A DNA stretch of 64,000 nt from Oceanobacter sp. 1_MG-2023 (GTDB taxonomy: Bacteria; Pseudomonadota; Gammaproteobacteria; Pseudomonadales; Oceanobacteraceae), in contig NZ_JAUYWA010000006.1 of assembly GCF_030689025.1 (NCBI RefSeq), forward strand, positions 94,518 to 158,517, written 5' to 3'. Within the stretch, counting starts at the first letter, position 1. Each line of letters begins with the position of its first letter. Below the pieces are notes generated by a model that was not told where the DNA came from, searched no databases, and saw only the letters and a program-made list of their open reading frames with translations. Below, piece after piece: positions 20,322 to 29,600 of the stretch. The translations under genes and the position numbers were made by a program.

Positions 20322-20333
20322 AATAATGACATT

Positions 20334-20366
20334 AAAAAAACGCCTTGCCGCAATGCGACAAAGCGC
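20334..20366 (-). terminator. Terminator of the DUF1513 gene
   Basis: On the minus strand an 11-bp stem, CGCTTTGTCGC with GCGGCAAGGCG (two G-U pairs), closes a 3-nt loop and is followed by seven Ts. It lies about 90 bp after the stop at 20457 and insulates hmuR from read-through. Confidence 0.9.
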
Positions 20367-20456
20367 TTCAGAACAACCGGCCTGGCCATCGGCCAATCAG
20401 TCACAAGGAAGAGTCAGACGTCAATGATTGTGGACATCAAGCGATATCAGGCGATA

Positions 20457-21563
20457 TCAGGCAGGCCAAGCAAACAGGTGTGAGCCGGAAACATAGGTGC
20501 TTGCCACCACGACTTCCGGAGTAGCAAACACATCGGCAACGGCAATTTTGAGGATTTTGGGTACCCGGTCATACGTCACCAGAAAATAGCGACCATCTTT
20601 CGTCAAGGTCACTCCCCGCGGCCGTACCAGCGTCAATGAATGCACCATGCGCTGTTCGGCAATCGACCAGAAGGTCACCAGGTCGGCATCAGGGTGTGTT
20701 ACCAGCGCCATGCCGTTGGCAATCGCGACACTGAGGGCTTCACCTGTCATGCGTTTAACAATGGCTTCCGGTTGTGTCATCGAGGCCATCGGCAACCCTT
20801 GCAGACGAATACTGACACCGCCGTTTGCACGGAGGCTCATGCCAGTACGTGGCGCAGATACCACTACCAGACTGCCATCTTCCGCAATCGCCACATGGCC
20901 GGTATTGAGGTCCGTGCGGGCCAACACCACCCGCTCAAGCAATTGCTGGCTGGCCACATCCACATAACAGACGCAGGGTATTGCTCCCCCCATTGGCCCA
21001 CCGGCATTGGTAATCACCAGTGTCTTACCGTTATCAATCAGGGTGCACTCATGAGGCTCTTTGCCATAGCTGGGGAATTCCCCGAGATACGCCAGCGAGT
21101 CTGCATCACGTACCGCAATAACACCCTCCAGGCCATCCAGACGGGTTTCTGTACTGAACAGCTGCTGATTGTCAGCGGAATAAGCCCCATGTCCGTAAAA
21201 ATAGCGCCCGGGACGAGCATCGATTTTACGGCTCAGACGCCGCGCCCCCAGATCTACCTCGGCGGCATGTGGGCCTTTTTTCTCAAACACCGCCAGCCGG
21301 TCAGGGGCGTCAGGGTGCCAGTGAATACCGTGCGGGAAAAAATCCAGATCGATCAGATCCGTCTGCTGTTGCTGCAGATCCACCAGCGCCAGCACGTAGC
21401 GCTGGCCGCTGCCATCCGGATTCATAAAACGACCACCGCCCAGCAGCAAATCGCCTTGGCGCTGACTGCAGCCGGTGGCCATCACCGACAAGGCCGAGAC
21501 AGACAAGGACATGGCCGGCACCGCTGCCAACCAGCCAAGCAAATTACGTCGCGATAGCGTCAT
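20457..21563 (-). CDS. DUF1513 exported protein
   Basis: A 368-residue protein with a Tat-like signal (SRRNLLGWLAAVPAM) and a cysteine at ATGCSQ that could be lipidated. The mature part looks like a beta-propeller: repeated strands, DFFPHGIHWHPDAPDRLAVF, FYGHGAYSADNQQLFSTE, GKEPHECTLIDNG and NTGHVAIAEDGSL. DUF1513 proteins are often found next to iron-uptake genes (beside imelysin-type proteins); here it sits next to the haem locus. The ATG at 21563 was preferred to the upstream TTG because GAGG precedes it and the twin-arginine signal starts there. Confidence 0.85.
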   Translation of the reverse strand: MTLSRRNLLGWLAAVPAMSLSVSALSVMATGCSQRQGDLLLGGGRFMNPDGSGQRYVLALVDLQQQQTDLIDLDFFPHGIHWHPDAPDRLAVFEKKGPHAAEVDLGARRLSRKIDARPGRYFYGHGAYSADNQQLFSTETRLDGLEGVIAVRDADSLAYLGEFPSYGKEPHECTLIDNGKTLVITNAGGPMGGAIPCVCYVDVASQQLLERVVLARTDLNTGHVAIAEDGSLVVVSAPRTGMSLRANGGVSIRLQGLPMASMTQPEAIVKRMTGEALSVAIANGMALVTHPDADLVTFWSIAEQRMVHSLTLVRPRGVTLTKDGRYFLVTYDRVPKILKIAVADVFATPEVVVASTYVSGSHLFAWPA

Positions 21564-21619
21564 GAGGCAGCCTCGTCTGATCAGCTTGTGCAAGTTACTG
21601 GTGGTTAAACCAGTGTTGG

Positions 21620-23197
21620 TTAAGCCAGCTCGTCAACCGCCACCTTGTAATTGGGGTCTTCGATCACGTTGACCTCACACAAGCTGCCAGCCTGTTTCAG
21701 CAAGGTGCGACATTCCTGACTCAGGTGCAGCAAATGGATTTCCTTGCCCTCGGCAATATAACGCTCCGCCAGTGTATCAATGGCTTCCAGCGCAGAATGA
21801 TCCATGACCCGACTATCGGCAAAATCGATAATCACCTTGGTCGGATCATTGCTTACGTCGAACAGATCCTTGAACGAGGCCACCGATCCAAAAAACAGCG
21901 GCCCATACAGCTTGTAGACCTTGGAGCCATCCTCCTGCTTCTGACTGAGCACATGAATACGTTTGGCACCCTGCCAGGCAAACACCAGCGCCGACACCAC
22001 GACACCAATAATCACCGCAATGGCCAGATCCGTCAGTACCGTCACCACGGTCACCAGCACCAGTACAAACAGGTCGTGTTTTGGGATCTTGCCAACCATA
22101 CGGAAACTGGCCCACTCGAACGTGCCAATCACCACCATAAACATGACCCCCACCAGTGCGGCGATCGGGATTTGCTCGATCAGCGGAGAAGCGAACAGGA
22201 TAAAACTCAGCAAAAACAGCGCCGCCGCAATACCCGACAAACGACCACGACCACCCGAGCTGACATTGATAATCGACTGGCCAATCATGGCACAACCACC
22301 CATGCCGCCAATAAAGCCAGTCACAACATTGGCTGTCCCTTGGGCAACACACTCCTTGTTGCCCCGGCCGCGAGTGTTGGTCATCTCATCGATCACCGTG
22401 ACGGTCAGCAGCGACTCAATCAAACCAATGGCCGCAAAAATGGCCGAATACGGCAGGATAAACATCAGGGTTTCCAGATTGAACGGCACATCCGGCACAC
22501 CGATCGGCGGCAAGCCCCCGGCAATACTGGCCAGATCACCCACTGTACGGGTATCCAGATCCAGACCAAACGCCAGCAGGCTGGCCACCAGAATACCGGC
22601 CAACGCCGACGGCACGGCCTTGGTCAACTTGGGCAGGTTGATGGTAATAAACATGGTCAGCGCAATCAGGCCAAGCATCACGTACAACTGCATGCCACTG
22701 AACCATTCACCGCTCAACCAGCCCCATTTACCTTCGGGGGTGCTGATTTGCAACTGCGGCAACTGCGCCAGAAAAATCACAATCGCCAGGCCATTCACAA
22801 ACCCCAGCATGACAGGATGAGGCACCAGGCGGATAAACTTGCCCAGTCGCAACGCCCCGGCCGCGATCTGGATAACCCCCATCAGCACCACCGCTGCCAG
22901 CAAATACTGCAGCCCCATGCCATCGCCATACATGCGTTCGGCATCGGCCACCAGCGCCACCATCACCACCGCCAAGGCACCGGTTGCACCGGAAATCATC
23001 CCGGGACGACCACCGATACAAGCCGTAATCAGACCCACCATAAACGCGGCGTACAACCCCACCAGAGGATGAACACCGGCAACAAAAGCAAACGCCACCG
23101 CTTCAGGCACCAGCGCCAAAGCCACCGTCAGACCGGATAACACATCCGTTTTGATGTTGGGAGAGAATGTTTCAGCAAACTCACGAAAGAAAGACAT
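21620..23197 (-). CDS. SulP-family anion transporter
   Basis: A 525-residue inner-membrane protein with about 10-12 hydrophobic segments and a C-terminal STAS domain (about 430-525; [20 protein letters not shown]). SulP signatures include [20 protein letters not shown] and [26 protein letters not shown]. Members carry sulfate or bicarbonate; which one is not decidable here. No carbonic anhydrase is adjacent. Monocistronic in appearance. Confidence 0.93.
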   Translation of the reverse strand: MSFFREFAETFSPNIKTDVLSGLTVALALVPEAVAFAFVAGVHPLVGLYAAFMVGLITACIGGRPGMISGATGALAVVMVALVADAERMYGDGMGLQYLLAAVVLMGVIQIAAGALRLGKFIRLVPHPVMLGFVNGLAIVIFLAQLPQLQISTPEGKWGWLSGEWFSGMQLYVMLGLIALTMFITINLPKLTKAVPSALAGILVASLLAFGLDLDTRTVGDLASIAGGLPPIGVPDVPFNLETLMFILPYSAIFAAIGLIESLLTVTVIDEMTNTRGRGNKECVAQGTANVVTGFIGGMGGCAMIGQSIINVSSGGRGRLSGIAAALFLLSFILFASPLIEQIPIAALVGVMFMVVIGTFEWASFRMVGKIPKHDLFVLVLVTVVTVLTDLAIAVIIGVVVSALVFAWQGAKRIHVLSQKQEDGSKVYKLYGPLFFGSVASFKDLFDVSNDPTKVIIDFADSRVMDHSALEAIDTLAERYIAEGKEIHLLHLSQECRTLLKQAGSLCEVNVIEDPNYKVAVDELA

Positions 23198-23459
23198 GGT
23201 ATTGGATACCCCCAGGAACCGGAAAGCCGCGCACTATACCAGCACAAGGCGCCAAATTCAGGATCGATCGACAGCAATGCGCTCATATCCATTCAGAAGC
23301 CATCGTCGCCAAACAAAGAGTGTCACTCCAAAGGTAATATGCGCATCAAGCGCCATACAATCCAATATTTCCAACACAATCCATCAAAAGGCAACAACCC
23401 CATTCGTTACCCCCCTTCACCAAAGCTCACCAAAGCCGACGAAACGGAGTGATACCTAT

Positions 23460-23714
23460 TTACCCCTGGGTGGTGGATCTTTTGGTCATGGGACTGATTT
23501 GCCCGGCTTCCGGTATTTCTGAACCAGTAATCAGCCAATAAGCGTATTCTGGCCATAATTTTCCCAAGGCTTCCAGCTCTTCCGCATAGGGCTTGGCTAT
23601 CTTGCTACTCATGTTTTCCCAACGCTTTGCCTTGATCCCAGTCGCTTTTTCAAGCATCGGACGAGTGTACCCCTCTTGTTTTATAACAAGATTGATCCGT
23701 TCAACGAGTTCCAT
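23460..23714 (-). CDS. Small helix-turn-helix regulator
   Basis: 84 residues: MELVERINLVIKQEGYTRPM then LEKATGIKAKRWENMSS, which fits a Cro/C1-type helix-turn-helix, then a tail with WPEYAYWLITG. Such proteins resemble phage or plasmid repressors. The ATG at 23714 was chosen because translation from the upstream start (23780) would run through the operator-like repeats at 23726-23764. No partner gene lies upstream on the same strand. Self-regulation is inferred from the repeats just before it. Confidence 0.6.
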   Translation of the reverse strand: MELVERINLVIKQEGYTRPMLEKATGIKAKRWENMSSKIAKPYAEELEALGKLWPEYAYWLITGSEIPEAGQISPMTKRSTTQG

Positions 23715-23725
23715 ATTCCAAACCA

Positions 23726-23764
23726 GAATTTCCCTAAACACCAGGAATTCCCTAATATTTAGGG
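23726..23764 (-). promoter_or_regulatory. Operator-like repeats before the HTH gene
   Basis: CCCTAATATTTAGGG (23750-23764) is a near-perfect palindrome. GAATTTCCCTAAA (23726-23738) and GAATTCCCTAAT (23745-23755) are direct copies of its half-site. Two spaced operators next to a Cro-like gene suggest autoregulation. Confidence 0.55.
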
Positions 23765-24038
23765 TGAGTGTTGAAGCCACTCGTTAGTATTAACCCAAAC
23801 CCGAAAGCCTATCACGAACTGCCACTTTCCCGGCAGCCTCGCGGAACAAGGAGGTTTTGTGTCTTGTTTGTGAACTCATATGATCGCCGTGAAAGCCAAT
23901 TGATAACAGGACACTGCTCATATCCGTTGCTTGCGAGTTATCAGCCGGAAGAGATGCGGCAGCCAATCACCGACAATTATTTCGCATTCGAGTCATGTCA
24001 CCCGCGCATTTTTATACCCAATGGTAAGGAAGGAACCT

Positions 24039-24485
24039 GTGCAACCGATTCGTTGGAGCCCGGAATTTGAAACCGGCATTGATATTATTGACACTCAGCA
24101 CAAGCGTATTTTTGACTACCTACAAGAAGTTGAGACCGCCATCAAGCAACGGGATGACCAGAAAATTCGAGCCGTCGCCAAAGCACTGATCGACTATTCC
24201 ATTTCACACAACGCCTTCGAAGAAAAACTCATGGAGCAAGCAAATTATCCAGTATTAAAGGCCCATGCCAAAGTGCACGAAGCCTTTCGGCGGCGAGCGC
24301 TCAGCTACGATCAGAGACTGGAAGATGGCGAAGACAGCATCAAAGTCGCCAAAGAAGTGCGCTCAGACATTGGCTTGTGGCTGACCAATCACATTCAACG
24401 CGATGACAAGCATTATGTCCCTTATGTCAAAAAAACGCTGGAGGGCAACTTTGTTCGACGCATGGTGAAACGCTTTTTCGCTTAA
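24039..24485 (+). CDS. Bacteriohemerythrin 1
   Basis: A 148-residue single-domain hemerythrin that binds O2 at a di-iron site. All ligands are present: H21, H57, E61, H76, H80, H118 and D123. The GTG start at 24039 is preceded by AAGGAAGG and gives the same length and N-terminus as copy 2 at 44249; the frame extends 36 codons upstream without homology. Copies 1 and 2 share blocks such as SDIGLWLTNHIQRDD and MVKRFFA, so they are recent paralogs. Roles proposed for the family are oxygen storage, delivery or sensing in microaerobic cells. Confidence 0.93.
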   Translation: MQPIRWSPEFETGIDIIDTQHKRIFDYLQEVETAIKQRDDQKIRAVAKALIDYSISHNAFEEKLMEQANYPVLKAHAKVHEAFRRRALSYDQRLEDGEDSIKVAKEVRSDIGLWLTNHIQRDDKHYVPYVKKTLEGNFVRRMVKRFFA

Positions 24486-24518
24486 ATACAAATAAAGCCA
24501 GCCTGCGTCCGTGAACAG

Positions 24519-24641
24519 AATGCACTCTGACTCTGAATGCAAAGACTTTTTTGGGGAGACTATACAGTCTGAACGCTTTACTCACCGGCAAATCATGAGC
24601 GAAATCGAGCAACTTATCCGAGAGCAACAAATTGTTATGTA
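24519..24641 (+). CDS. Short hypothetical ORF, possible gene fragment
   Basis: ATG 24519 to TAG 24641 encodes about 40 residues: MHSDSECKDFFGETIQSERF then THRQIMSEIEQLIREQ, ending QIVM. The composition looks protein-like, but no family is recognised and no clear ribosome-binding site precedes it. Its end overlaps the 3' end of the LysE gene on the other strand. It may be the start of a gene cut when the neighbouring block arrived. Confidence 0.25.
24571..24639 (-). repeat. attC-like site at the end of the LysE gene
   Basis: On the minus strand the LysE stop TAA lies in ACATAAC (one mismatch to RYYYAAC), as in integron cassettes. GCGTTCAGA follows about 65 bp later (one mismatch to GTTRRRY). 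TTTGTTGCTCTCGG on the left pairs imperfectly with CCGGTGAGTAAA on the right. Degenerate, so uncertain. Confidence 0.35.
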
Positions 24642-25267
24642 GAAGCTTTACTTGATGTAGAGAGAAACACACCTGCACTGATAAAAACACCACCAGTTAT
24701 TCTATTAAAATATTTAGCCCTACCTTCTTTGAGCAACCAATTTGACGACTTAGCACCCAAGTATGAATATATCGTCAACCAAGAAATCTCCATAACTGCA
24801 AAAGTAATTGCGAACACCCAATACTGTATTAATAGCGACTCAGATGTGTTAATAAATTGAGGGGATAAAGCAGTAAAAAACACTATTGCTTTTGGGTTAC
24901 TGACCCCAACAATGAAGCCACCAACATAAAGAGATTTTTTTGTGACCATTGTTTTTTCTTGTTCAGATATTTGATAAGTCTCTTGCTTGGAAGCAAAAGA
25001 TTTATATCCTAAATATATTAAATAAATTGCACCAGACCATTTTATAATATTAAAAGCCACTTCTGACGTAGCAATAACCACCCCTAGACCAGAAAAAGAC
25101 AAGGTCATTATACTAACAATTGCTGTAAGACTGCCTAAAGCAGTAAACATAGAATTTCGAAAGCCTTCGGTTACAGCCTTAGTCATACATAATAGAACGC
25201 TAGGACCTGGAGAAGCAGTTAATATTAATACCGCTAGCGAATAGTAAAACCAAGTTTCTACATTCAT
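24635..25267 (-). CDS. LysE/RhtB-family amino-acid exporter
   Basis: A 210-residue inner-membrane protein with six hydrophobic helices. The family start LTASPGPSVLLCMTKAVTEG and the internal VGVSNPKAIVFFTALSPQF are both clear. Members export amino acids such as lysine, threonine or homoserine lactone; substrate unknown. The gene is distinctly more AT-rich than its neighbours and its stop sits in an attC-like box, so it was probably acquired as a cassette. Confidence 0.9.
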   Translation of the reverse strand: MNVETWFYYSLAVLILTASPGPSVLLCMTKAVTEGFRNSMFTALGSLTAIVSIMTLSFSGLGVVIATSEVAFNIIKWSGAIYLIYLGYKSFASKQETYQISEQEKTMVTKKSLYVGGFIVGVSNPKAIVFFTALSPQFINTSESLLIQYWVFAITFAVMEISWLTIYSYLGAKSSNWLLKEGRAKYFNRITGGVFISAGVFLSTSSKAST

Positions 25268-25359
25268 ATATATACCATTTTAAAGTTGTTTTTAACTGAT
25301 ATTTCTTCGTCGCAGACACATAACACCGTATTAAGGTGTGAGCAACGCCACCACTCAAC

Positions 25360-25656
25360 CTACTGCACCGTAACCCACTTGACCATGAAAATCACCATGA
25401 AAATAAAAGACATTTGTATGTCGGCAACAACAACTTCATTGGCTGACTCGCCATTTGAAACAACAACGGAGCCTTTTATCCTGGTTGGTTTGCTTGCAGA
25501 GTTAGTTGGCTCAGATATGTCGACATACCAATCATCACCAACTTTACGACCAACGTAAAATCCATCTCTCACCATATCAATTGCTTTTGATGCAGTGATT
25601 CCTTTTAGTTTTGCAAACTCCTCGACCGGAATCATTCCTTCTGGTGCATCTGACAT
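25360..25656 (-). CDS. Small protein: winged-helix-like N-terminus, C-terminal membrane helix
   Basis: 98 residues. The N-terminus VEEFAKLKGITASKAIDMVR with DGFYVGRKVGDDWYVD resembles an excisionase/MerR-like DNA-binding fold. The C-terminus MSFIFMVIFMVKWV is a single hydrophobic helix. Similar small proteins are common in integron arrays, but no function is known. It begins about 20 bp after an attC R'' core (GTTAGGC), the spacing expected for a cassette gene. Confidence 0.6.
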   Translation of the reverse strand: MSDAPEGMIPVEEFAKLKGITASKAIDMVRDGFYVGRKVGDDWYVDISEPTNSASKPTRIKGSVVVSNGESANEVVVADIQMSFIFMVIFMVKWVTVQ

Positions 25657-25675
25657 AGTGTATTTCCTTTTGATT

Positions 25676-25715
25676 GCCTAACGCCGCCAACAAGCGCCGA
25701 CCGTAAGGAGGTCCA
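25676..25715 (-). repeat. attC right half between the toxin and the small-protein gene
   Basis: The minus strand reads GGCGCTTGTTGG, then CGGCGTTAGGC; GTTAGGC is a perfect GTTRRRY core (plus 25676-25682). The left arm is not recognisable next to the toxin stop apart from short GCCA and GACC matches. Probably a decayed attC. Confidence 0.5.
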
Positions 25716-25736
25716 TTGCCTGGCCTTATAAAGCTA

Positions 25737-26003
25737 CTATTCATAATGAGTCCAAAGCTTGATAACTTTAATGGCGTTTTCTTTTTCTAGTACTTGGTAA
25801 ACGAGACGATGCTGTATATTTATTCTTCTTGAATAGGAACCGGCTAGATCCCCAACAAGTTTTTCGTAGGGTGGAGGATTTTGGAAAGGATTAATTTCGA
25901 TTACCTCTAGCAGCTCTTTCGCTTTGGCCTTGAGGCCAGAAGATGCAAGTTTCCGAGCATCCTTTTGAGCTTGCTTGGTGTAATAAAGCTTCCAGCTCAC
26001 CAA
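25737..26003 (-). CDS. yoeB: Toxin of the YoeB/Txe family
   Basis: An 88-residue RelE-superfamily mRNA interferase that cleaves mRNA on the ribosome. The start WKLYYTKQAQKDARKLA, the middle YEKLVGDLAGSYSRRINIQH and the end HRLVYQVLE...LWTHYE match the family, including the C-terminal His-Tyr needed for catalysis. It overlaps the antitoxin gene by 7 bp, in the usual antitoxin-first order. Confidence 0.93.
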   Translation of the reverse strand: MVSWKLYYTKQAQKDARKLASSGLKAKAKELLEVIEINPFQNPPPYEKLVGDLAGSYSRRINIQHRLVYQVLEKENAIKVIKLWTHYE

Positions 26004-26239
26004 TCAAGCTCTTGGTCACATTCACTGAGATTAGTATCCAATCCTTCACGAATAGATTCCCGCATTCCAGGTAAAGAAAGCAGGTAAAGTGATTCGTTTA
26101 TAGCGTTCCAATCCTCTTCTGCCAACAAGACTGCATTCCCTCTCTTGCCGGTAATGATAATAGGTTGGTGGCTAGCAGAAGCCTCATCTATCAAGGCGTA
26201 CAGTTTTGAGCGTGCTTCAGTCGCATTAAGTATTGTCAT
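25997..26239 (-). CDS. yefM: Antitoxin of the YefM/Phd family
   Basis: 80 residues: an N-terminal DNA-binding Phd fold (TILNATEARSKLYALIDEAS, then PIIITGKRGNAVLLAEEDWN) and a C-terminal tail that neutralises YoeB (RESIREGL, CDQELDW). It starts the operon and should repress it through the palindrome at 26261. As a cassette-borne type II module it may stabilise the surrounding array. Confidence 0.93.
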   Translation of the reverse strand: MTILNATEARSKLYALIDEASASHQPIIITGKRGNAVLLAEEDWNAINESLYLLSLPGMRESIREGLDTNLSECDQELDW

Positions 26240-26258
26240 AAGTCATCTCCGAACTCAA

Positions 26259-26287
26259 AGCGTACGTCTATACGTACGAGGTGTCAA
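26259..26287 (-). promoter_or_regulatory. Toxin-antitoxin promoter and operator
   Basis: On the minus strand TTGACA (plus 26282-26287) lies 17 bp from TACGCT. Between them is CGTACGT-ctat-ACGTACG (26261-26278), a perfect 7-bp inverted repeat. This is where a YefM-YoeB complex would be expected to bind. The -10 is weak. Confidence 0.6.
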
Positions 26288-26299
26288 CATCCGAAAAAG

Positions 26300-26380
26300 A
26301 TTTAACGCCTGCCATAACCGGCACCAAAAGCGGAGCGGAGTGCATCTTTTTGTGCGTTCGCGCTTATGGCATTATTAGTA
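26300..26380 (-). repeat. attC site upstream of the toxin-antitoxin cassette
   Basis: R'' core GTTAAAT (plus 26300-26306) is perfect. R' reads TACTAAT (plus 26374-26380), one base from consensus. The arms pair: GCCATAA with TTATGGC, and GCAC-AAAAG with CTTTT-GGTGC. It overlaps the 3' end of the small ORF at 26302-26544, as cassette genes often do. Confidence 0.7.
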
Positions 26381-26544
26381 GCGCTGCATGCTATCTTTAA
26401 TAAATTTATTATAATCTTCGACAGACTGAAATCACCGCCATTAAAAGAAGAACCGATATCTGGCTCTGTGGCCGAGACAGTCAAAGGGCATGTTAATAAA
26501 GCGATCACAACAGCCCATATTGCATACGTTACAGACATAAACAT
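26302..26544 (-). CDS. Small exported hypothetical protein (cassette-like)
   Basis: 80 residues with an N-terminal signal peptide (TYAIWAVVIALLTCPLTVSA, then TEP). The reading frame runs through the attC site to a TAA inside its R'' core, so the last 25 residues are attC-encoded. GTTGAGT just before the start (plus 26547-26553) also fits GTTRRRY and could be the upstream cassette boundary. No family recognised. May be a small secreted peptide or simply a fortuitous frame. Confidence 0.4.
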   Translation of the reverse strand: MFMSVTYAIWAVVIALLTCPLTVSATEPDIGSSFNGGDFSLSKIIINLLKIACSATNNAISANAQKDALRSAFGAGYGRR

Positions 26545-26621
26545 TCACTCAACCTGATATCGGATTGATACGACCCCAAAATTATGCGTTTGCAACCATC
26601 TACCCCGGATGCGTCTGGCAA

Positions 26622-29600
26622 TCAACTATTCAATGGCTCCGCCGTACCCGACAATTTGCTCAGTAACTGATCCAGCAATACATACAAGGCAGGCAACACC
26701 AGCAAGCAAATAAAGGTGGTAAACAGAATCCCGAATCCGAGTGATACCGCCATGGGGGTAATAAACTGCGCCTGGCGTGAGGTTTCAAATACCATGGGAG
26801 CCAACCCACCAAAGGTGGTCAGAGTGGTCAATAAAATGGGCCGGAAGCGTCGCACTCCGGCTTCACTGATGGCTTCCAGTGCCGTCAGCTGGCGTTTTGC
26901 CCGGATGCGGTTGGCGTAGTCCACCAGAATCAGACTGTCGTTCACCACCACACCGGCCAGTGCCACAATCCCCATCAGGCTGATAATCGACAGTCCGTAT
27001 CCCAGGATAATATGACCCAGAATCGCTCCGGCCGCGCCAAAGGGAATCACCAGCATCACCAGCAATGGCTGGCCGTAACTGCGGAATGGAATCGCCAACA
27101 AAACGTAAATCAGCAGTAACGAGAACAACCCGTACAGCTGCATCACACTCATGCTTTCACGGGTATCGGCCTGACGCCCCCGAAAATCAAAGTCGAGGCT
27201 GGGGTATTTGGCTTGCAGGTCGACAAAGGCTTCTTCCTGTAACACCGTCATCACAGCCGGGATTTGCGTACGCGGTTCGACATCGGCGGTTACGTTCACC
27301 ACTTGCCGCCCGGCCCGGCGTGAAATACTCGATGGCGAGACGGTTTTCTCCAGCACCGCGACTTCTGCCAATGGCACATAACCACCGGCTGTCGTACGGA
27401 TCATCAAGCGCTCGATATCGGCACTGTAGCGACGTTCGTTCTGGGGCAAGCGTACCAGTACGGTGACTTCGTTACGCTGGCGTTGCTGCCGCAAGGCTCT
27501 GGCACCGTACAAGGCCGCCCGTACCTGCATGGCCACATCATCCGACTCCAGCCCAAGGCTGCGCCCGAGGTCGTTAATCGCCACATCCCATTGTGGTTTG
27601 CCACTGGTAAAACTGCTGGCAACATCCTTGACGTTACCCAGATGCGACATAAACACACTGAGGTCTTCACTGGCTTGCGCCAGCAGGTCGATATCGTTGC
27701 CGCGCAGCTCCACCGTCAGGCCGCGACCACCGGACGGGCCGCCACCGCGTTCAGAATCGAAGGTAATGCTGCGAATACCGGGAATTTCTCCCATGGCGGC
27801 ACGCCAGCGTTTGGCCACTTCGTGGGCGCTGATGGGACGGATTTCAGAGTCCACCAGCCGCGCTTCCACTTCGATGGTTGAGCCATTGATACTGCCTTCA
27901 ATACTCAGCAGCAAGGGCGTTCCGGCAGCTTCAACCGGCTCGACGATATCGCGCAGCCGGGCTTCCAGCTGTAACCGGACATCCAGCGCCTGTTCAAACG
28001 GCGCATTGGAGGGCAGCTCGACCGCCGCAACGGTAAACTCGCCTTCCAGGCGCGGAAACATACTGAAACCCATCCGCCCGCTGAATGCCCAGGCCAGCAC
28101 CGTCAACCCCAGCGCCAGCGCGATGGCCAGGGTCAACCCCGGGTTGCGCAAACTGACTTTCAGGGTCGGGCGATAAACCCGGTCGATAAAACGTCCCAGA
28201 CAGCCATCAACCTTGAGTTGCAAGGCATCCATTTTTTGCCCTAAACGGCTCTCCGGTTTTTCTTTCAAATGCGCCAGATGGGACGGCAGGATAAACAATG
28301 CCTCCAGCCAGGAAATCAGAAAACAACTGATCACTACGATCGGAATCGCCAGGAACAATTTCCCCATCATGCCAGGCAGTGCCAGCAAGGGCAGAAAGGC
28401 TGCCACGTTGGTCAGAATGGCAAAGGCCAGCGGACTGGCGACTTCTTTGGCACCCACCACCGCCGCATCGGCAAACGGCATGCCTTTCTGCATGTGTTCG
28501 TAAATATTTTCACCGGCAATAATGGCGTCATCCACCACAATGCCAAGGGCCACAATAAAGGCGAACATCGAGATCATATTGATCGACATATCCACCGCAG
28601 GCAGCAACAGCAAGGCGCCTAAAAACGCCGTTGGAATCCCCATGGTAACCCAGAACGCCAGCCGGTATTCCAGAAACAGGCTTAACAACACCAGTACCAG
28701 TGTCAGCCCGATGGCGGCGTTTTTGATCAGCAACCCGACCCGCTGGTTGTAGGTTTTGCCATCGTCATCGGTGACCACAATCTTGACCCCCGGGGGCAAC
28801 CAGCCACGAATCTCGTCGAGTTTTTCGTGTACGGCGGCGGCCACGGTCAGGGGTGTTTGTTGTTCAGAACGGTATATGTCGTAACGGATGGCTTCCTGGC
28901 CGTCATACGTCACCAGTCTGCGGCTGTCGCCAAAACCTTCGCTTACCTGGGCGATATCCCCCAGCCGCAGCCGTACACCGCCAGCATCAGCGATCACCGG
29001 AATGTCGTTGAATTCTCCCGCCCAATAGCGCCGCTGGTCGAGCGCCACCAGAATATCGCCTCCCGGGGTTTGCACGGTTCCGGCACTTTGTTCGATGGCA
29101 TTTTTGCCCACCGCTGTCGCGATATCTTGCAACGACAGACCATAACGCTGGAGTGCAGACTGGGGAATTTCGATATGGATTTCTTCGTCGGGGGTACCGG
29201 TCAGCTCGACCTTGGAAATCTCTGCCGACGATAACAACTCATCCTTGACCCGTTCGGCCAGACGTTTGAGGGCAAAGGTGTCCAGCGGGCCAAAAATCGC
29301 CATTTCCACCACGCTGATATTACGGCTGGCAATACTGACGCTCGGTGTCTCCATTTGCCCCGGAAAGGTGGTAATCCGATTCACAGCCTGCTGCACATCC
29401 TGATACGCCTGCTGACGGTCAGTGCCGTTATCCAGCTCAATCGTGACTCTGGCGCTGCTTTGGGAGGCGGTTGAGTTGATCTCTTTCAGGCCATCGACTT
29501 CTGCCAGTTCATTTTCAATTGGCAGTACCACCCCTTGCTCCATCTCGGTGGGCGTTGCACCGGGGTAGCTCACCTGAACGATGATCATGTCCGCTTCGTA

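Noticed and set aside
21725..23140. A 471-codon plus-strand frame opposite the SulP gene
   Set aside because: Gln/His/Arg-rich low-complexity antisense shadow; the SulP protein on the other strand is unmistakable.
25268..25345. An attC site between the LysE gene and the small HTH/TM gene
   Set aside because: GTTATGT and a short ACACC/GGTGT hairpin are present, but no R' core or matching left arm was found, so it is not listed as a site.
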